Shown piece by piece: positions 1-10,424 of a stretch of 64,000 nucleotides of DNA (its first letter is position 1; each line of letters opens with the position of its first letter). The notes beneath the pieces are model-generated. The model saw only the letters and a program-made list of their open reading frames with translations. It was not told where the DNA came from and did not search any database. The DNA comes from Agapetus fuscipes. Its lineage: Eukaryota > Arthropoda > Insecta > Trichoptera > Glossosomatidae. A program made the translations under genes and the position numbers. The DNA is taken from positions 17,178,342-17,242,341 of the forward strand of contig OX637335.1 in NCBI GenBank assembly GCA_951799405.1. The letters run 5' to 3'.

Positions 1-29
1 AATTTTTGTATTTGTATTTGTTCGATATG

Positions 30-240
30 GTGGGAATGTTCACTCGATATGTATAGAATTGTCTAGCAAAATCTTGCATGTGCCAGTTCCCAATGTTTCC
101 AGAATAACTCTTATTCTAACCTATAAAAAATGACCGAGATGCTCTGTAGCGAGGCTTGTATCTAAACCGTCAAGCTATACAGTTCAAAACCAACTCTGTC
201 TTCGAACCGAATGTGATCCATATTACACATTTTATGTATC
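30..240 (+). repeat. Possible LTR-type fragment
   Basis: Contains a CCTATAAAAA TATA-like box near 120, then a stretch (GACCGAGATGCTC...GGCTT) and a later GAACCGAATGTGA motif. Variants of these occur in the same order at 59600-59815, and the second motif also at 55110. The shared order suggests related LTR-like ends of an otherwise absent retrotransposon. No coding part or target duplication was seen, so this is tentative. Confidence 0.3.
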
Positions 241-299
241 TAAGGTTCTTGATTACTTATTGTGATAACTAAAAATAAAACTATTTATCATGCCCAATA

Positions 300-535
300 G
301 AGCAAACACATAAAATTTTGCAGACAGGAGCTTTGCAGTGGCCGGGCCGGTTGCCTGGAACAATTCGCCCGTCGGTGATTGCGCGAACCAGCCTACCACC
401 AACTTCAGAAAGGGACTGAAGACACTGTTTTTTTCTAGAAGCCATGGCGCCCTTGAGATGGTCCTGGACCATTAAATGGTGCCACAGGAAAAAAAATCAT
501 CCATCATCATCATCATCATCATGTGGTGTATACTC
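300..535 (+). pseudogene. LINE 3' end, CR1/Jockey-like, (CAT)n tail
   Basis: The plus strand reads FADRSFAVAGPVAWNNSP then NFRKGLKTLFFS, the typical end of a CR1/Jockey-type reverse transcriptase ORF (consensus of the type 'GDRSFSVAGPxxWNSLP...FKxxLKTxLF'). It is followed by an (ATC)n/(CAT)n run at 500-522. The minus-strand copy at 42729-43139 has the same protein motif and a (CAT)n tail, so both belong to one family. Strongly 5'-truncated and non-functional. The open minus-strand frame over the same bases is a shadow. Confidence 0.65.
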
Positions 536-689
536 AATCTGAAATTAAATTCTTATTTCGTACCTATTCTCAAACACGTGTATGTGGCCAGAACAAAAAG
601 ATCAAAGGTGTTTCGGGGCGGCTGTATCCAAAATTGAAAATACTTGAAATAATATTAAAGGTGAAACTGTACCCCGAGTATAAATCATT

Positions 690-802
690 GCGTAAAACTC
701 ACCTCGATTGCGTAAATTGTCAAAAATGAATCAAAACTAATTCACTCTTTAGGAGTGCCGTCGTATATTTCATACATTTTCAATTTACGCAATCGCGTAG
801 AG
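690..802. repeat. Short inverted-repeat (MITE-like) unit
   Basis: ATTGCGTAAATTG near 709 is mirrored by CAATTTACGCAAT near 780, enclosing TTAGGAGTGC. The same core (CGCGTAAATTG ... ATTAGGAGTGC) recurs at 51130-51200, where the RTE element at 51215 cuts it off. Probably a small non-autonomous DNA element; boundaries are uncertain. Confidence 0.4.
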
Positions 803-1065
803 ATTTCCCGCATTTTTTCGTACTCGTGGTTTCCAACTGAGGTAAGTACCTATGTATGTATTTAGCTTCACTAGTTCGAGGAAAAATAAAAATATAGTTG
901 GGGTAATCCCTTTGTATCGCGAAGAATGTAGGTAAAATTTTTGAAGGTTTTTGAGGGAAATTCACAAAGAATTTTGGCATAAATTTTTAGAAACAAAGAA
1001 AATTTGAATACCCCGTATTTGAATAACTCAAAGATTTCTCGGTAGCGAAAAAACCTATAAAATAG

Positions 1066-1170
1066 TTTTTTTTATTTTTTTTTAAGAAATCCTGTGCGGG
1101 AGACTCCCTAGATTCTAAAGACTCTAGGGGTCTATGACACTTGTTGTAGTGCCGCAGAGGTGAACAAGCT
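1066..1170 (-). repeat. LINE-derived 3' tail of composite SINE-A
   Basis: On the minus strand this reads ACCTCTGCGGCAC ... CTCCCGCACAGGA and ends in an A run (T run at 1068-1083 on plus). It is homologous to the last codons plus poly(A) of the Jockey-like LINE at 8119-8216, and it directly continues the SINE-A body at 1171-1395. The same junction occurs at 50164-50250, so it is a heritable composite and not a chance insertion. Confidence 0.7.
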
Positions 1171-1395
1171 TGGTCGTCGCTACAAAGCGCCGATACTCAA
1201 GCAAGACCCAGTTGCTGTAAGACTAGGATGGACCTTTGGTGACCGGTCATTGGTAAAGGTTCATGAATTTTTCAACCCAGCGAAGAGCACATTCGAAATA
1301 TAAATGGTATATTTTTGTGCTCCGCCGGGATCCGAATCCACAACCTTCCATTTACGAGTCCGAAGTGTTGCCACTACGGACTACGCACCGGTCCA
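1171..1395 (-). mobile_element. SINE-A (tRNA-like head)
   Basis: Minus-strand SINE. The head, read from 1395, contains a box-A-like tract and, near 1330-1345, the box-B-like GGATTCGGATCCC within the CGGCGGAGCAC context shared by all copies. The body GGTCGTCGCTACAAAGCGCC is shared with 23300, 58760 and others. The usual tail is replaced by the LINE-derived tail at 1066-1170. Confidence 0.7.
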
Positions 1396-2384
1396 ATAGT
1401 ATTTTTAAACGTCCGTTTAATAATGTATATAAAAAAAAGGATGTGTATTATGTATTATTTTCGATAACCGAAAGAGAAGATATTAATGAATAAAAACAAA
1501 AACGTGATAAATAAAGTTTAAAACTTTTACGGTCATGGTCTGTGCTATGTGTTCGGGTAAAACCATGATCTACTCGTATTTGCAGGTTTTTTCTCTCTCT
1601 ATTTTATTTTCACGAGTAGAAAGCATTCTCAAGGCGAGTTATCAAAGCGACGAAATGGTTTTCGTTGTCTTTGCGGTAGATGCAACGAATGACTCTCCTG
1701 AATATAATTTTAATTAAAAAAATACTTTCAGACAGCGAAAATTTCATACACATTTGAGCGCATCAATACTCGTAAAACACTGCAACGATACCAAAAGAGA
1801 GTAAAATGAAGCACATGCAGTATGCACTCTTGGCTCTTGCAGTCTAAACTCATTCCCTACGCGATCTGATACGTTTCATCTCGTATTTTTCAATGAATTT
1901 TAAATGCGGACCGGGGCCTGTTGTAAATGACTGGCGTCCAAGCTAAATTGCACTATATTTTATGGCACATCTGCTGGAATATTCTGGTGTACTGGCAAGG
2001 AAATAAGGGTGAGAAGTTGTAAATAAATTTTTGCATCGATATCTACGTAGTTTCCCAGTGAAGTTGAAGAAGTGAGGATTTGATGTGAGGATGAATGTGT
2101 AATACAGTCTTCAACCGACATGGGATATTTACGTATGCATTAAAATATGCAAGACATTCAGATTGAAAAGTAATTGAACGTAGTAATTTGCCACATTCAT
2201 AAATAAATATCTTTTGCAATTAATGATATCGTATTTGTGTGTATTTTTAGTGATATTTTATGAAAATTGATACATTGTTAGTGTTTTCTTTGACCTGCGG
2301 ATTGACGACTCAATGTGATAATCTTGAAAAAATCCCCGATCATCGGAAATCAATTTTTCAATCTTCTATGAATACTGATGAATC

Positions 2385-2645
2385 CCTTGACGTACAGGGT
2401 GGTGTGAGGCTGACAACCCATGCTGTAAAAAATGCTTATTTTTGCTAATGTAGGCAAAAGTTGCTGGGCTTATGTTCATTTGAGGTTTGCTTTTTGAATT
2501 GTAAGTGCACATGCAGCATTTGTAAGCGCAACTTCTGTTACATGTGTGTTTGTGGGCATGCATTTAATGAATCTATATACATAAAATCAAATGGATGTAG
2601 GTATGTATGTTTGTCCTTTATGGACTTTACAATGCAACTTATATA
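2385..2645 (+). repeat. RTE-tail copy (degenerate)
   Basis: Begins CCTTGACGTACAGGGTGG and follows the family order: GGCTGAC, CCATGCTGTAAAAA, TGTTCATTTGAGG, TAAGCGCAACTT, GGGCATGCATTTAAT, GCAACTTATA. Several indels; an old copy. Confidence 0.65.
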
Positions 2646-2725
2646 AGTAATTCTTTACTTAGGCCTCTGTAAAAGAAAAACTGGAGCAATTAAGGAAATT
2701 AGAACAGAAATATGCTTAAACTCAA

Positions 2726-2973
2726 CGGGGCTATTCTTAGACATTTTAGTCGTCGGTTGAGCCCCCGCTTTGACAAACTAATGATGCCTGGGTTGAAAGT
2801 CTCATCACCACGGTCATTTTTACCTTCCGAATTTTGGTAATTTTTGTATGAAGACTAATCAGCTGTTGACTTGCAGCCATCTTGGATCGACATGTCTTCA
2901 TACAAATTCATTATAAGTTTGTCAAAGCGTACCTAGGCTCAACGGTCGACTAAAATGCCTTAGAATAGTACCG
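2726..2973. mobile_element. Foldback MITE, copy 1
   Basis: Terminal inverted repeats start CGGGGCTATTCTTAGACATT and run about 55 bp through GCTTTGACAAACTAATG. The right arm near 2915-2973 is decayed. Homologous to 43317-43560 and 54513-54758, but the middle third is inverted relative to those copies. No ORF; non-autonomous. Confidence 0.7.
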
Positions 2974-3486
2974 TTTTTGAAACTTAAATGAGATTAGATT
3001 AGACGTCACATAGCCCAGAGATATTTTAAATGTTCAGAACCCATAAAAATAGCTGTACTTATATTTTAACATAATAAAAGTATGGTGTTACAGTTTCCAA
3101 GAAGATGTCATATCCGTTCAGTCTCTTCGCAGAACTTCTCGGAATCTTTGGTTTGCGCTCTAAAGTGATTTGACAAATTGATTGGTTAGCGCCCTCTAAG
3201 GACGAGACAATGCTCTCTCTCTATGGGAGAGTTCAGGCCAACAATGCGAAAGTTAAGCGGCGTGGAGCCATTGTGAGCCCGTGGGATAGTGCTCAACGCA
3301 TTGTGAAAGTTCGATCCCGATAATAGTTTGTATCAAAACTTTGTGAGGACTTGCAGATAATCATATTATTGTAATATCGCATAAATATTTTTGTTACATA
3401 AAGTTTCGTTTACTTTACTTCTGGAAGCAGATGGGGTTTTACAAGAGATAATTTTCTTCATATTTTTAAACGAAAGAAATGAACGT

Positions 3487-3676
3487 ATAAGGTTTACTCA
3501 GCCTTCGCAATAAATGAGTAACAGTCGGTTCAGGAGCTGGGAAAATCCTACTTAAACTGAAGTATTTGGCGTAGGGTTGAACATTACCTGTAAAAATGAA
3601 TTGGTTCCATTCGGTACATCGGAACCCTTTGGAGAAAACCCGGCAAGAAGTTACGTTATATGTGTAGCTGAGTAGC

Positions 3677-3708
<32 letters not shown>
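3487..3708 (+). mobile_element. SINE-B body with long T run
   Basis: Headless SINE-B: TTTACTCAGCCTTCGC, GGAGCTGGGAAAA, CTGTAAAAATGAATTGGTTCC, CGGCAAGAAGTTAC, GTGTAGCTGAGTAGCG, then a T run from 3680 to about 3706. The body matches 14270-14540. The homopolymer lies on the sense side, the opposite of a normal poly(A) SINE tail. Confidence 0.65.
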
Positions 3709-3711
<3 letters not shown>

Positions 3712-3905
3712 AGATTTGTGGAAAGGAATGCAATCCACCAACCTATTTTACCTGGCCAGTTGTCTTCATGCGAAAGCAGAAGCTTGTGTGCATGCAACGG
3801 CATCTGTTGAACCAGGGTCGAAGTTATCGTCGCGGGATTCGAACCAGCGTTATCCGGTTCCAAATAACCTGTCTTGATCCCCGCGGCTATAACACCGACG
3901 GCTTT
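3709..3905 (-). mobile_element. SINE-D (third tRNA-like family)
   Basis: Read from 3905 on the minus strand: GTCGGTGTTATAGCCGCGGG, then GGTTCGAATCCCGCGACGAT (box-B-like), CTGGTTCAACAGATG, and the end AATAGATTTGTGGAAAGGAA complement. The same head and foot occur at 27175-27855 and 62765-62885. It abuts the T run of the SINE-B unit. Confidence 0.6.
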
Positions 3906-3909
3906 TATT

Positions 3910-5085
3910 ACATATAGTATGATATTATACGGTCAAAAGATAATCAAGATTCTCAAAACAAAGTTTTCTACAATCTCATCTGAACGTACATACAAAATAA
4001 AATTCAAAACTTAAATGTACATACACCCTGTAACTTGCGCTGTACTTTTCTGAGACACAAACGACATTAACAACCATTTATGGATTTTGAAGTAAAGAAG
4101 GTCAGTTTTATATCGGCCTATAATTCAAGGAGCAAGATGAAAATGTATAAATTGTCAGTCGAACATGCTCTACTTTTCAAAAAAGTTACTAGAAATATTT
4201 TTTTTATCAAAAGTTAAAAGTAAACGATTATAAAATCTGATAGGTATAAGCTTAAACCATTTACGGTACTTTGGAATATTATATAGTTTTAGTATCTGGT
4301 TTCAACGCGATCGCGTTCATTGTTACATAAACTTATAATGACCATCCTGTAGGGGGCGCTTTCCGCCGAGGAAGGCCACCTTACATGTCGCGTCTACCTG
4401 CCTCTTCACCTACCAAGTTACACTCTCACCGCTACTTCTCAAACTCCCATCATAATAACTTACAAGAAAACCCCATTATAACGGTGACATTATGAGGCTG
4501 AAGATGTGTGCAAAGTTTGAGAAACAAATTTAACGTCTTGAAAAAAAAAATGAAATTTAATTTTTTTTAGTGTGCGGAACTAATTTTTTTTCAGGCCCCT
4601 AAAAATATTCGTTCTTGCGTCTCAGTAAAATGTGGTAAAAGTTGTAAAAAAGAAAAATTATTGAGCAAGGTTCACTTTGAATTTTTGTTCAGCGCTTTCT
4701 TCATTAAAGGAAATCGTGACTCTATTCCGAAAATCAGTTTTTTTTAAGTTTGAAAAAAGGCTTTCTTGAGAAATAATTACATGATTTTTTTAAACTTTTT
4801 TCTTAAGACATACAAAAAACGGAAAATAATTCAGTGGTTGATTTTTAATTTTTTACAAATAAGGCATTATTTAGTATTAATGAGTAGGTACCTACATTCA
4901 GTCTTTAGAAAACCTTTTAGTGTTATTTTTTTATGAACACAAAATGTCATTGCTCACTTGGTTGAAGAAAAATCGAAATGACAGGTTGACAGGGAAAAAC
5001 AGCGAAGTGAATATTGATTTTTAGCTGAAAAGAGGATGCCAAATATATTAAGGTACTTATATATTTTTAAATGAAACTTTTTTGT
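3910..5085. other. Unassigned AT-rich sequence
   Basis: No ORF, RNA gene or recognised repeat. A somewhat GC-richer patch lies at 4345-4440; the rest has many T- and A-runs. Presumed intergenic or intronic. Confidence 0.3.
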
Positions 5086-5087
5086 TT

Positions 5088-5345
5088 TCAATGGCACAGC
5101 AACCCGGGGTGGGTCCTAGCCTCCTTGATCAACCGCAGCCACCACTGCCTATCCAACGACTTCCTCCTTAAATCACATTCTCCTACCGCATGGCAGTCTG
5201 CCACTACTTCGTCCAGCCCACCTTAAACTGGGTCTTTCCACTGTCTTGCGCCTTTTTTGGGTTCATCATAACAACTTCTTTTTAAGGCTCCCATGGTCCA
5301 TTCGCTGAATATTACCCAGCCAATGCAGTTTGCTGACTTTTATTG
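5088..5345 (-). pseudogene. RTE-like LINE, RT C-terminus relict
   Basis: The minus strand reads SKLHWLGNIQRMDHGSLKK, later LRWAG, and ends LIKEARTHPGLLCH followed by stop TGA near 5090. This is the 'W-GH-x-RM ... GRPxxRW ... DRxxWR..' tail typical of RTE-type reverse transcriptases. Several frameshifts. Same general class as 31595-32110 but a different family. Confidence 0.55.
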
Positions 5346-5349
5346 ACCA

Positions 5350-6960
5350 AACCATATCATAATATTGGCACAGGACATAGAGTAAAGAGTTGTATTGTTT
5401 CACAACACATTTCCGTTAGTTATTGCACTGTAAATACGGCGAGTAGAAAAAAAAATCCTTTCAAATTTGGAGTTACTCAATTTAATCGTAGTGCATATTT
5501 TTATTCAAATTTTAGATAGTTTTACGAATAAAATTTAAATAAGGTATCTTATTTAAGTCTTCAATTCTCCATGACTTCTGATAATTGTTTAACATGTTTT
5601 TTTTTTATGAATTTTCAGAAAGCGGTTGGTTTTTCTAAATTTGAAATTCCAAGGTAATGTTTGCTGTTTCGCCACATTTAACTTGATTTCTTTTCAAGGA
5701 GATAATCAAGACATTTTACATTAAATTTAAGCTCCGAGAAACCGAAAATTCAAACTTTTATTTATTTTATTGAGTAAAAATATTGAGTTTCTTTGCTACC
5801 CTCAACTAATTAATTTCGACCTTTAAATATGAGTATATATTTCTTGTAACATTTCATGTTCATTTTTAAACGTTAATTGTATGGTTACGCTTTTAATAAG
5901 GTTCTTTAATTTTGACACAAAGGGCACGAGTGGTTTTTATTTACTTCTTTTATATTTTTTTATCAGAAGAGATTAATACAAAAATAAATATATTTTTGTC
6001 TCCCTGCTTACAAATTATTCACATGACTCTCTTTTCTATAGAGAAATCACCTTATATACAAGATTATTAGATTGGAAAAAAATTTAGAGCCCATTGCAGT
6101 GAGTCTATATTCTTTCACATACACTACCAAGCTTGAGGATATGCTAGAAAACTCCACGTAAACACCTAAACGAAATAAATATAATATGTGCACTTATAAA
6201 TTAAAACATATTTATTCATAATACCCACAAAATCATTTAAACATAAAGTTACACATTTGTTTTTCTTTATTTTGCTTTGGTTGAAGAACCCGAGACAGTG
6301 GTTTGGCAAAAGCACAAGATTCCTCTTTCGCGCTGCAGTACCGAAGGTGTGAAAGGAAAATCGCTATGATGATCGACAATGTTTACTGAAAAGGCACAGG
6401 AAGAAGAAGAATATTGTTACTGCAGTATTACAAGGCAGTAAAAAAACGCGTGTGTTAAAAGTAAAAACTTACACAGCCCGCTATCTCGCTTTCCTTCTTT
6501 TTGCGTGCGAAAAAAAAAATGAAAGAAAGAAAAAAAAAGAAAATTTATTCCCCGTCTAACAAAAGCTTCCGTCTAATCTTTCGCGGCAGTTTGATCATTT
6601 TCCACTCCCTTTCTTTTCTCGGTCTTTATTTTTCGGGGTTTCTTCCCAAGGCTACTTTCTCCCAGAAAATGTAGATGGCAGACCTTTTGCGAGATCCAGT
6701 ATTTTCGTGCGCCCTCGGCAATGCATGGAGAGTACAGTACCAGTATCAAGTATTGTGAAACTCGTACTACGGGTACAGGTCATAGTAGCAGCAAGTTATA
6801 ATGCTGCAATCTTCATTTGACAAAATACACATATCAAAAATACAGGATTATAACAAGCCTTCCACTCGTATTATTTTTTAAGTGATACTAAAAATAAAAA
6901 TGAATAAAGGATTTATCAAGCGCTTATCTAAGGTTTAAATAATATTTATGCATTAAATAA
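5350..6960. other. Unassigned AT-rich sequence
   Basis: No host gene seen. Around 6280-6412 there is a slightly GC-richer piece ending in (GAA)n that resembles the end of a LINE, but the reading frame is too short to call. 6480-6545 is purine-rich low complexity. Confidence 0.3.
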
Positions 6961-6965
6961 AATAA

Positions 6966-7206
6966 TTCCTTGACTTATAGGTTGGTATGAGGCTGACCAC
7001 CCATACTGTCAAAAATGGTTCACTTTGCCAATGTCATCCCTGTTTCAGGGAAGGTTGGCAAGAGTTGCAGGGCTTATGTCCATTTGAGATTGGGTTTTTA
7101 TATTGTAGGTCCACATGCGGCATGTGTGAGCGCGAAATAATGCGTGTCTGCTGATGGGAATGCATTTAATATGAATCTCAAATGACACATATCTTTGCAA
7201 CTTAGG
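6966..7206 (+). repeat. RTE-tail copy
   Basis: Full-length unit beginning TTCCTTGACTTATAGGTTGG and ending TTTGCAACTTAG. The 5' boundary is the same one used by many other copies. No RT codons precede it. Confidence 0.8.
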
Positions 7207-7374
7207 CTCTGCCCAACATTGTTTTATTTAGGTTAAGCGATCAATCGAATCTTTCACTTTAAAAACTGTAAAAGTAAAATATATCGCCACAACTTAAATG
7301 CCAGCTATTTTTGCAAGAACACAACTGCCCCTCGTAAAATCACCACGATGTAAAAAGCGTTTGACAGCATAATG

Positions 7375-8105
7375 ATGGCAGCAACATTGTAAAATGGAAG
7401 TTGAAGGGCTTGCAGAGATCGGTGGGGGTGGGAAATGGTGGTGAAATGGGTGAAAAGTTGGGTGGCAAGTTGGGGGTGAATTGGGTGGTAAGTTGTATAG
7501 CTGGTAGATGGTAAGTTTTGTGGTAATTTGAGTATTTCGTTGTGTGGTAAAATGGGTAAAAAATGATAGATATCGGTGTTATAATAAATTTTAGTTTGTA
7601 TTTTAGAGTGTGGTTTGTTTGACGCTTTGAAAATTAGATGGATGATAGGTGACAAGTTGGATAATTATTTGGATAAAATTTGATAAAATATACATAGCTG
7701 GGTAGTAAAATGTGTGCTAAATTTACTGATGTTTTTGTGGTAATATGGGTGTGAAAACTTGTGGAATAGAAGATGAGTGACAGGTGGTAAATTGGAATTA
7801 GGTAGTTGATGTGGTTAGCTTGAAAAATAATAGGATAACAAGTTTTATTTTGTATTTTTTGTGTATTAACACTGTGAAAATTCATATTGTTTAATATTAT
7901 CATTTTTAGGATAAATTCAAATCAAACACTGTTTATTTTCACTTATGTAATTTTTTTTTAAATTTTAAACTTTTAAATAAAGTACCTAGGTATATGAGTG
8001 AAAATAAACAGTGTTTGATTTGAATTAACCCTAAAAATTATAAGGATTACAAGTTGTATGGTAAATATTTAGGGTGGTAGATGAAGGTAAAAACTCTCAG
8101 TAGGA
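7375..8105 (+). repeat. GT-rich degenerate array, left part
   Basis: Many variants of GGTGGTAAATTGGG / GGTGGTAAGTTGGG. The two minus-strand frames of 116 and 89 aa here are low-complexity shadows. The array is broken at 7902-8039 by a PLE-type inverted repeat and at 8119-9098 by a LINE, and resumes at 9100. Confidence 0.7.
7866..8039 (-). repeat. PLE leader: inverted repeat plus ATG
   Basis: Arms of about 42 bp (near 7902-7943 and 7996-8039) share AACACTGTTTATTTTCAC in opposite orientation. Just beyond, on the minus strand, is ATGAATTTTCACAGTGTTAA (start near 7885). The same combination of palindrome and this ATG leader occurs at 11801-12075, which marks both as ends of one Penelope-like family. 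The hammerhead-like centre is missing in this copy. Confidence 0.55.
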
Positions 8106-8118
8106 TGCATAAATCTAG

Positions 8119-9098
8119 ATTTTTTTTTTTTTCAAGGAATTCTGTGCGGGAGGCTCTCTCCCAATTCTGGAAAGTCTTGGGGGTCTATGTCACCCTGGAA
8201 AGGTGCCGCAGAGGTGTTGATTCTGACGTGAGGCGTTGAAAGTAAGTGGCGATTGATGTTGGTTTTGAATAAAACCGGATTAAATTGGGAAGGGAACACA
8301 GATACTGGTAGATCATTCCATAAACATGCAGTTTGGCAAAGGAATGAGTCATGAAAACGCCAAGTTCTCATAGTTTTAAGATCGACTGCAAAGGGATGAA
8401 TGAGAGTCGTACTACGAGTTTCCCTTTCTGAAATGCGAGGGGGAGGGATTAATGAATGGAGCTCATTAGAACAAGCTCCGTGGTAATATCGATAAAAAGG
8501 ACTGAGCCTTCCAACTTTTCTTCTGTGCCGGAGCGTCTACATATCGGATGTCAGAGAAGGATCACTGATCAACCTCACTGCCCTTCTTTGCACAGAGTCA
8601 AGTTGGGCATTCAACTTCTTGGACATACCAGACCAGAGATGGCTGCCATACTCAATAATGGGGCGGATTTGGGATTTATACAGAGTTAATAACTGGGCTG
8701 AAGTAAAAAACCTACGGGCTCTGTATAATATGCCGAGTCGCCGGAAAGCGGAAGTTGTGCGAGACTCAATAGCATCATGGCATTTTAACTCTGATGAAAG
8801 AGAAACACCGAGAAGATTTAAGTGTGCATGGTTAGCGAGGGAGACATTGTCGAAAATTAGGAGATAGTTGTTTGGAATCCTCTTTAAGGATATCAGACAT
8901 GCTTGAGTATTTTTGTTGTTTAACTCAACAAGGTTGTCAGTGCCCCAACAGCTGACTGCCCTGAGATCTATATTGATCTTTGAAGCTGATGATTTACGAG
9001 CAATAGATATCGTTGAACTATTTGGGTGCTTTGCAAAAAAGAAACCGTCATGTATTGTACTGTCATCGGCATAGAAGTGGATAGATGAATGCATAGTC
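8119..9098 (-). pseudogene. Jockey-like LINE, 5'-truncated, one stop
   Basis: One minus-strand frame runs from 9094 to 8132, broken only by TAG at 8537-8539. It starts just before the RT catalytic box HFYADD, continues with SALYKSQIRPIIEYGS-like palm/thumb sequence (LLTLYKSQIRPIIEYGSHLW is visible), then SPFYRYYHGACSNELHSLIP, and ends with CLWNDLPVSVFPSQF and FKTNINRHLL. The stop is followed at once by a poly(A) tail (T run at 8119-8132), so almost no 3'UTR exists. The family is a Jockey-type non-LTR retrotransposon. It interrupts the GT-rich array. The short remaining frame and single nonsense codon suggest a fairly young copy. A second relict of the family is at 48700-49215, and its 3' end was taken over by SINE-A copies at 1066 and 50164. 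Confidence 0.85.
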
Positions 9099-9099
9099 G

Positions 9100-9790
9100 G
9101 TAAGTAATTTTGATGGTTAGTCGAGTGAGGTTGTAGAAAAAGTAGAGAAGCAAGTTGAGTGGTAAATAAAGTGATATATTAAGGTAAAAGCTCTTAGTTC
9201 TAATGTAAAATAGTTAATTTTGACTCTCGATAAAAACATTGTTTTCTGGTAAGTTTTGTGGTATATTGGGTGGTAAGCTTGTAGGATAATAGAGTGGCAT
9301 GTTGAGTGGTAAATAGTGTAAAAAGTTGAGTGGTAAATAGGGTTGCAGATGGGGTGTGAAAGTTGTCAGGGCGGATGCAGAACTTTAGATGTATGCATGG
9401 TTGGTTAGTAAATTTGGTGGTAAATTAAGTGATACGTTTTAAAAAAAGTTGGGTAGCAAGTTGAGTGTTGAATGAAGTGATAGATGAAGGTAAAAGTTCT
9501 CAATTATAATGCAAGAGAATGGTAATGTTGCATTGTTTTCTGGTGAGTTTTGTGGTTAATTGAGTGATAGGTTTTAAGAAAAGCAGGGTAGCAAGTTGAG
9601 TGGTAAATAGAGTGATAGATCGAGGTAAAAACTCTCAGTTCTAATGCAAGAGAGTGGTAATGTTACAAAGTTTTCTGGTAATTTTTGTGGTTAAATTGTG
9701 TGGTAAGCTTGTAGAAAAATAGGTTGGCAAGTTGGGTGGTAAACTGGGTGGTAAACAGGGTGGCAGGTGGGGGGTGAGAGCTCTCTGCGC
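9100..9790 (+). repeat. GT-rich array, right part, ~134 bp unit
   Basis: Continues the 7375 array. A longer unit is visible: AGTGATAGATGAAGG at 9476 and AGTGATAGATCGAGG at 9610, each followed by CTCTCAGTTCTAATGCAAGA-type and GTTTTCTGG blocks, giving a period near 134 bp. A related block starts near 9169. Confidence 0.65.
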
Positions 9791-9932
9791 GGATGCAAGA
9801 GAGTGGTGCGAGCTTGATAAGGCTCCGTTTGTTCGCTTCAATGGTCGCTCCGCACGTGGGGACGGGGAGGCCTTCTGTCTGTCTCAGATAGTGATCAGCT
9901 GTCAGAAATGTATCTGCAAAAGGAATCTCTGC

Positions 9933-10330
9933 AACTGGTGGTGTGTGGGTGAACGCGTGTGGGTGAATGGGTGTTTGTCACGGCGTCATGATAAAACGAC
10001 ACAGTGACAAAACAATACATGACATAACGTCACATGACTTTACATCACATGACAAAACAACACATTACGGAACATCACACAACATAACAACTGGTGGTGT
10101 GTGGGTGAACGCGTGTGAGTGAATGGGTGTTTGTAACGGCGCCACGATAAAATGGCACAGTGACATAACAATACATGACTTTAAAACACATGACGGTACA
10201 TTCCACGACGGAACATCACATGGCATACCACCACAGTGACAATACATTACATAACAAAACATCACACAACGCAAAGCAGAAAATGACAAAAACGGCAAAG
10301 GGAAAATGAGAAAATGGAACACGTGCATAT
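9933..10330 (+). repeat. 155-bp duplication with ACATGACA satellite
   Basis: AACTGGTGGTGTGTGGGTGA occurs at 9933 and 10088, a direct repeat with a 155-bp step. Both copies run into a degenerate series of ACATGACATAACA / TCACATGAC words. The opposite-strand words (GTCATGTGG, GTCGTGTG) follow at 10430-10560, making a large imperfect inverted array with a ~100 bp AT-rich spacer. Confidence 0.65.
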
Positions 10331-10424
10331 ATTTTGAAAATTTATAGTATTCATTCATAAATCCGTTGTTTGTGATTTTTTGTCATATGAAGTTTTTTCA
10401 CGCGCTGTTAATTAAAGGTATGTT

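Noticed and set aside
281..472. 63-aa minus-strand ORF with cysteines as a host exon
   Set aside because: The opposite strand encodes a clear LINE C-terminus (FADRSFAVAGPVAWN); the ORF is its shadow.
500..522. Stand-alone (CAT)n microsatellite
   Set aside because: It is the 3' tail of the adjacent LINE relict; the same tail is seen at 42729.
6280..6412. LINE 3' end ending in (GAA)n
   Set aside because: Looks like the end of an RTE-type element, but no diagnostic protein motif could be read, so it is left unassigned.
7305..7903. Minus-strand ORFs of 116 and 89 aa
   Set aside because: Translations of the GT-rich degenerate array on its complement; low complexity and overlapping in different frames.
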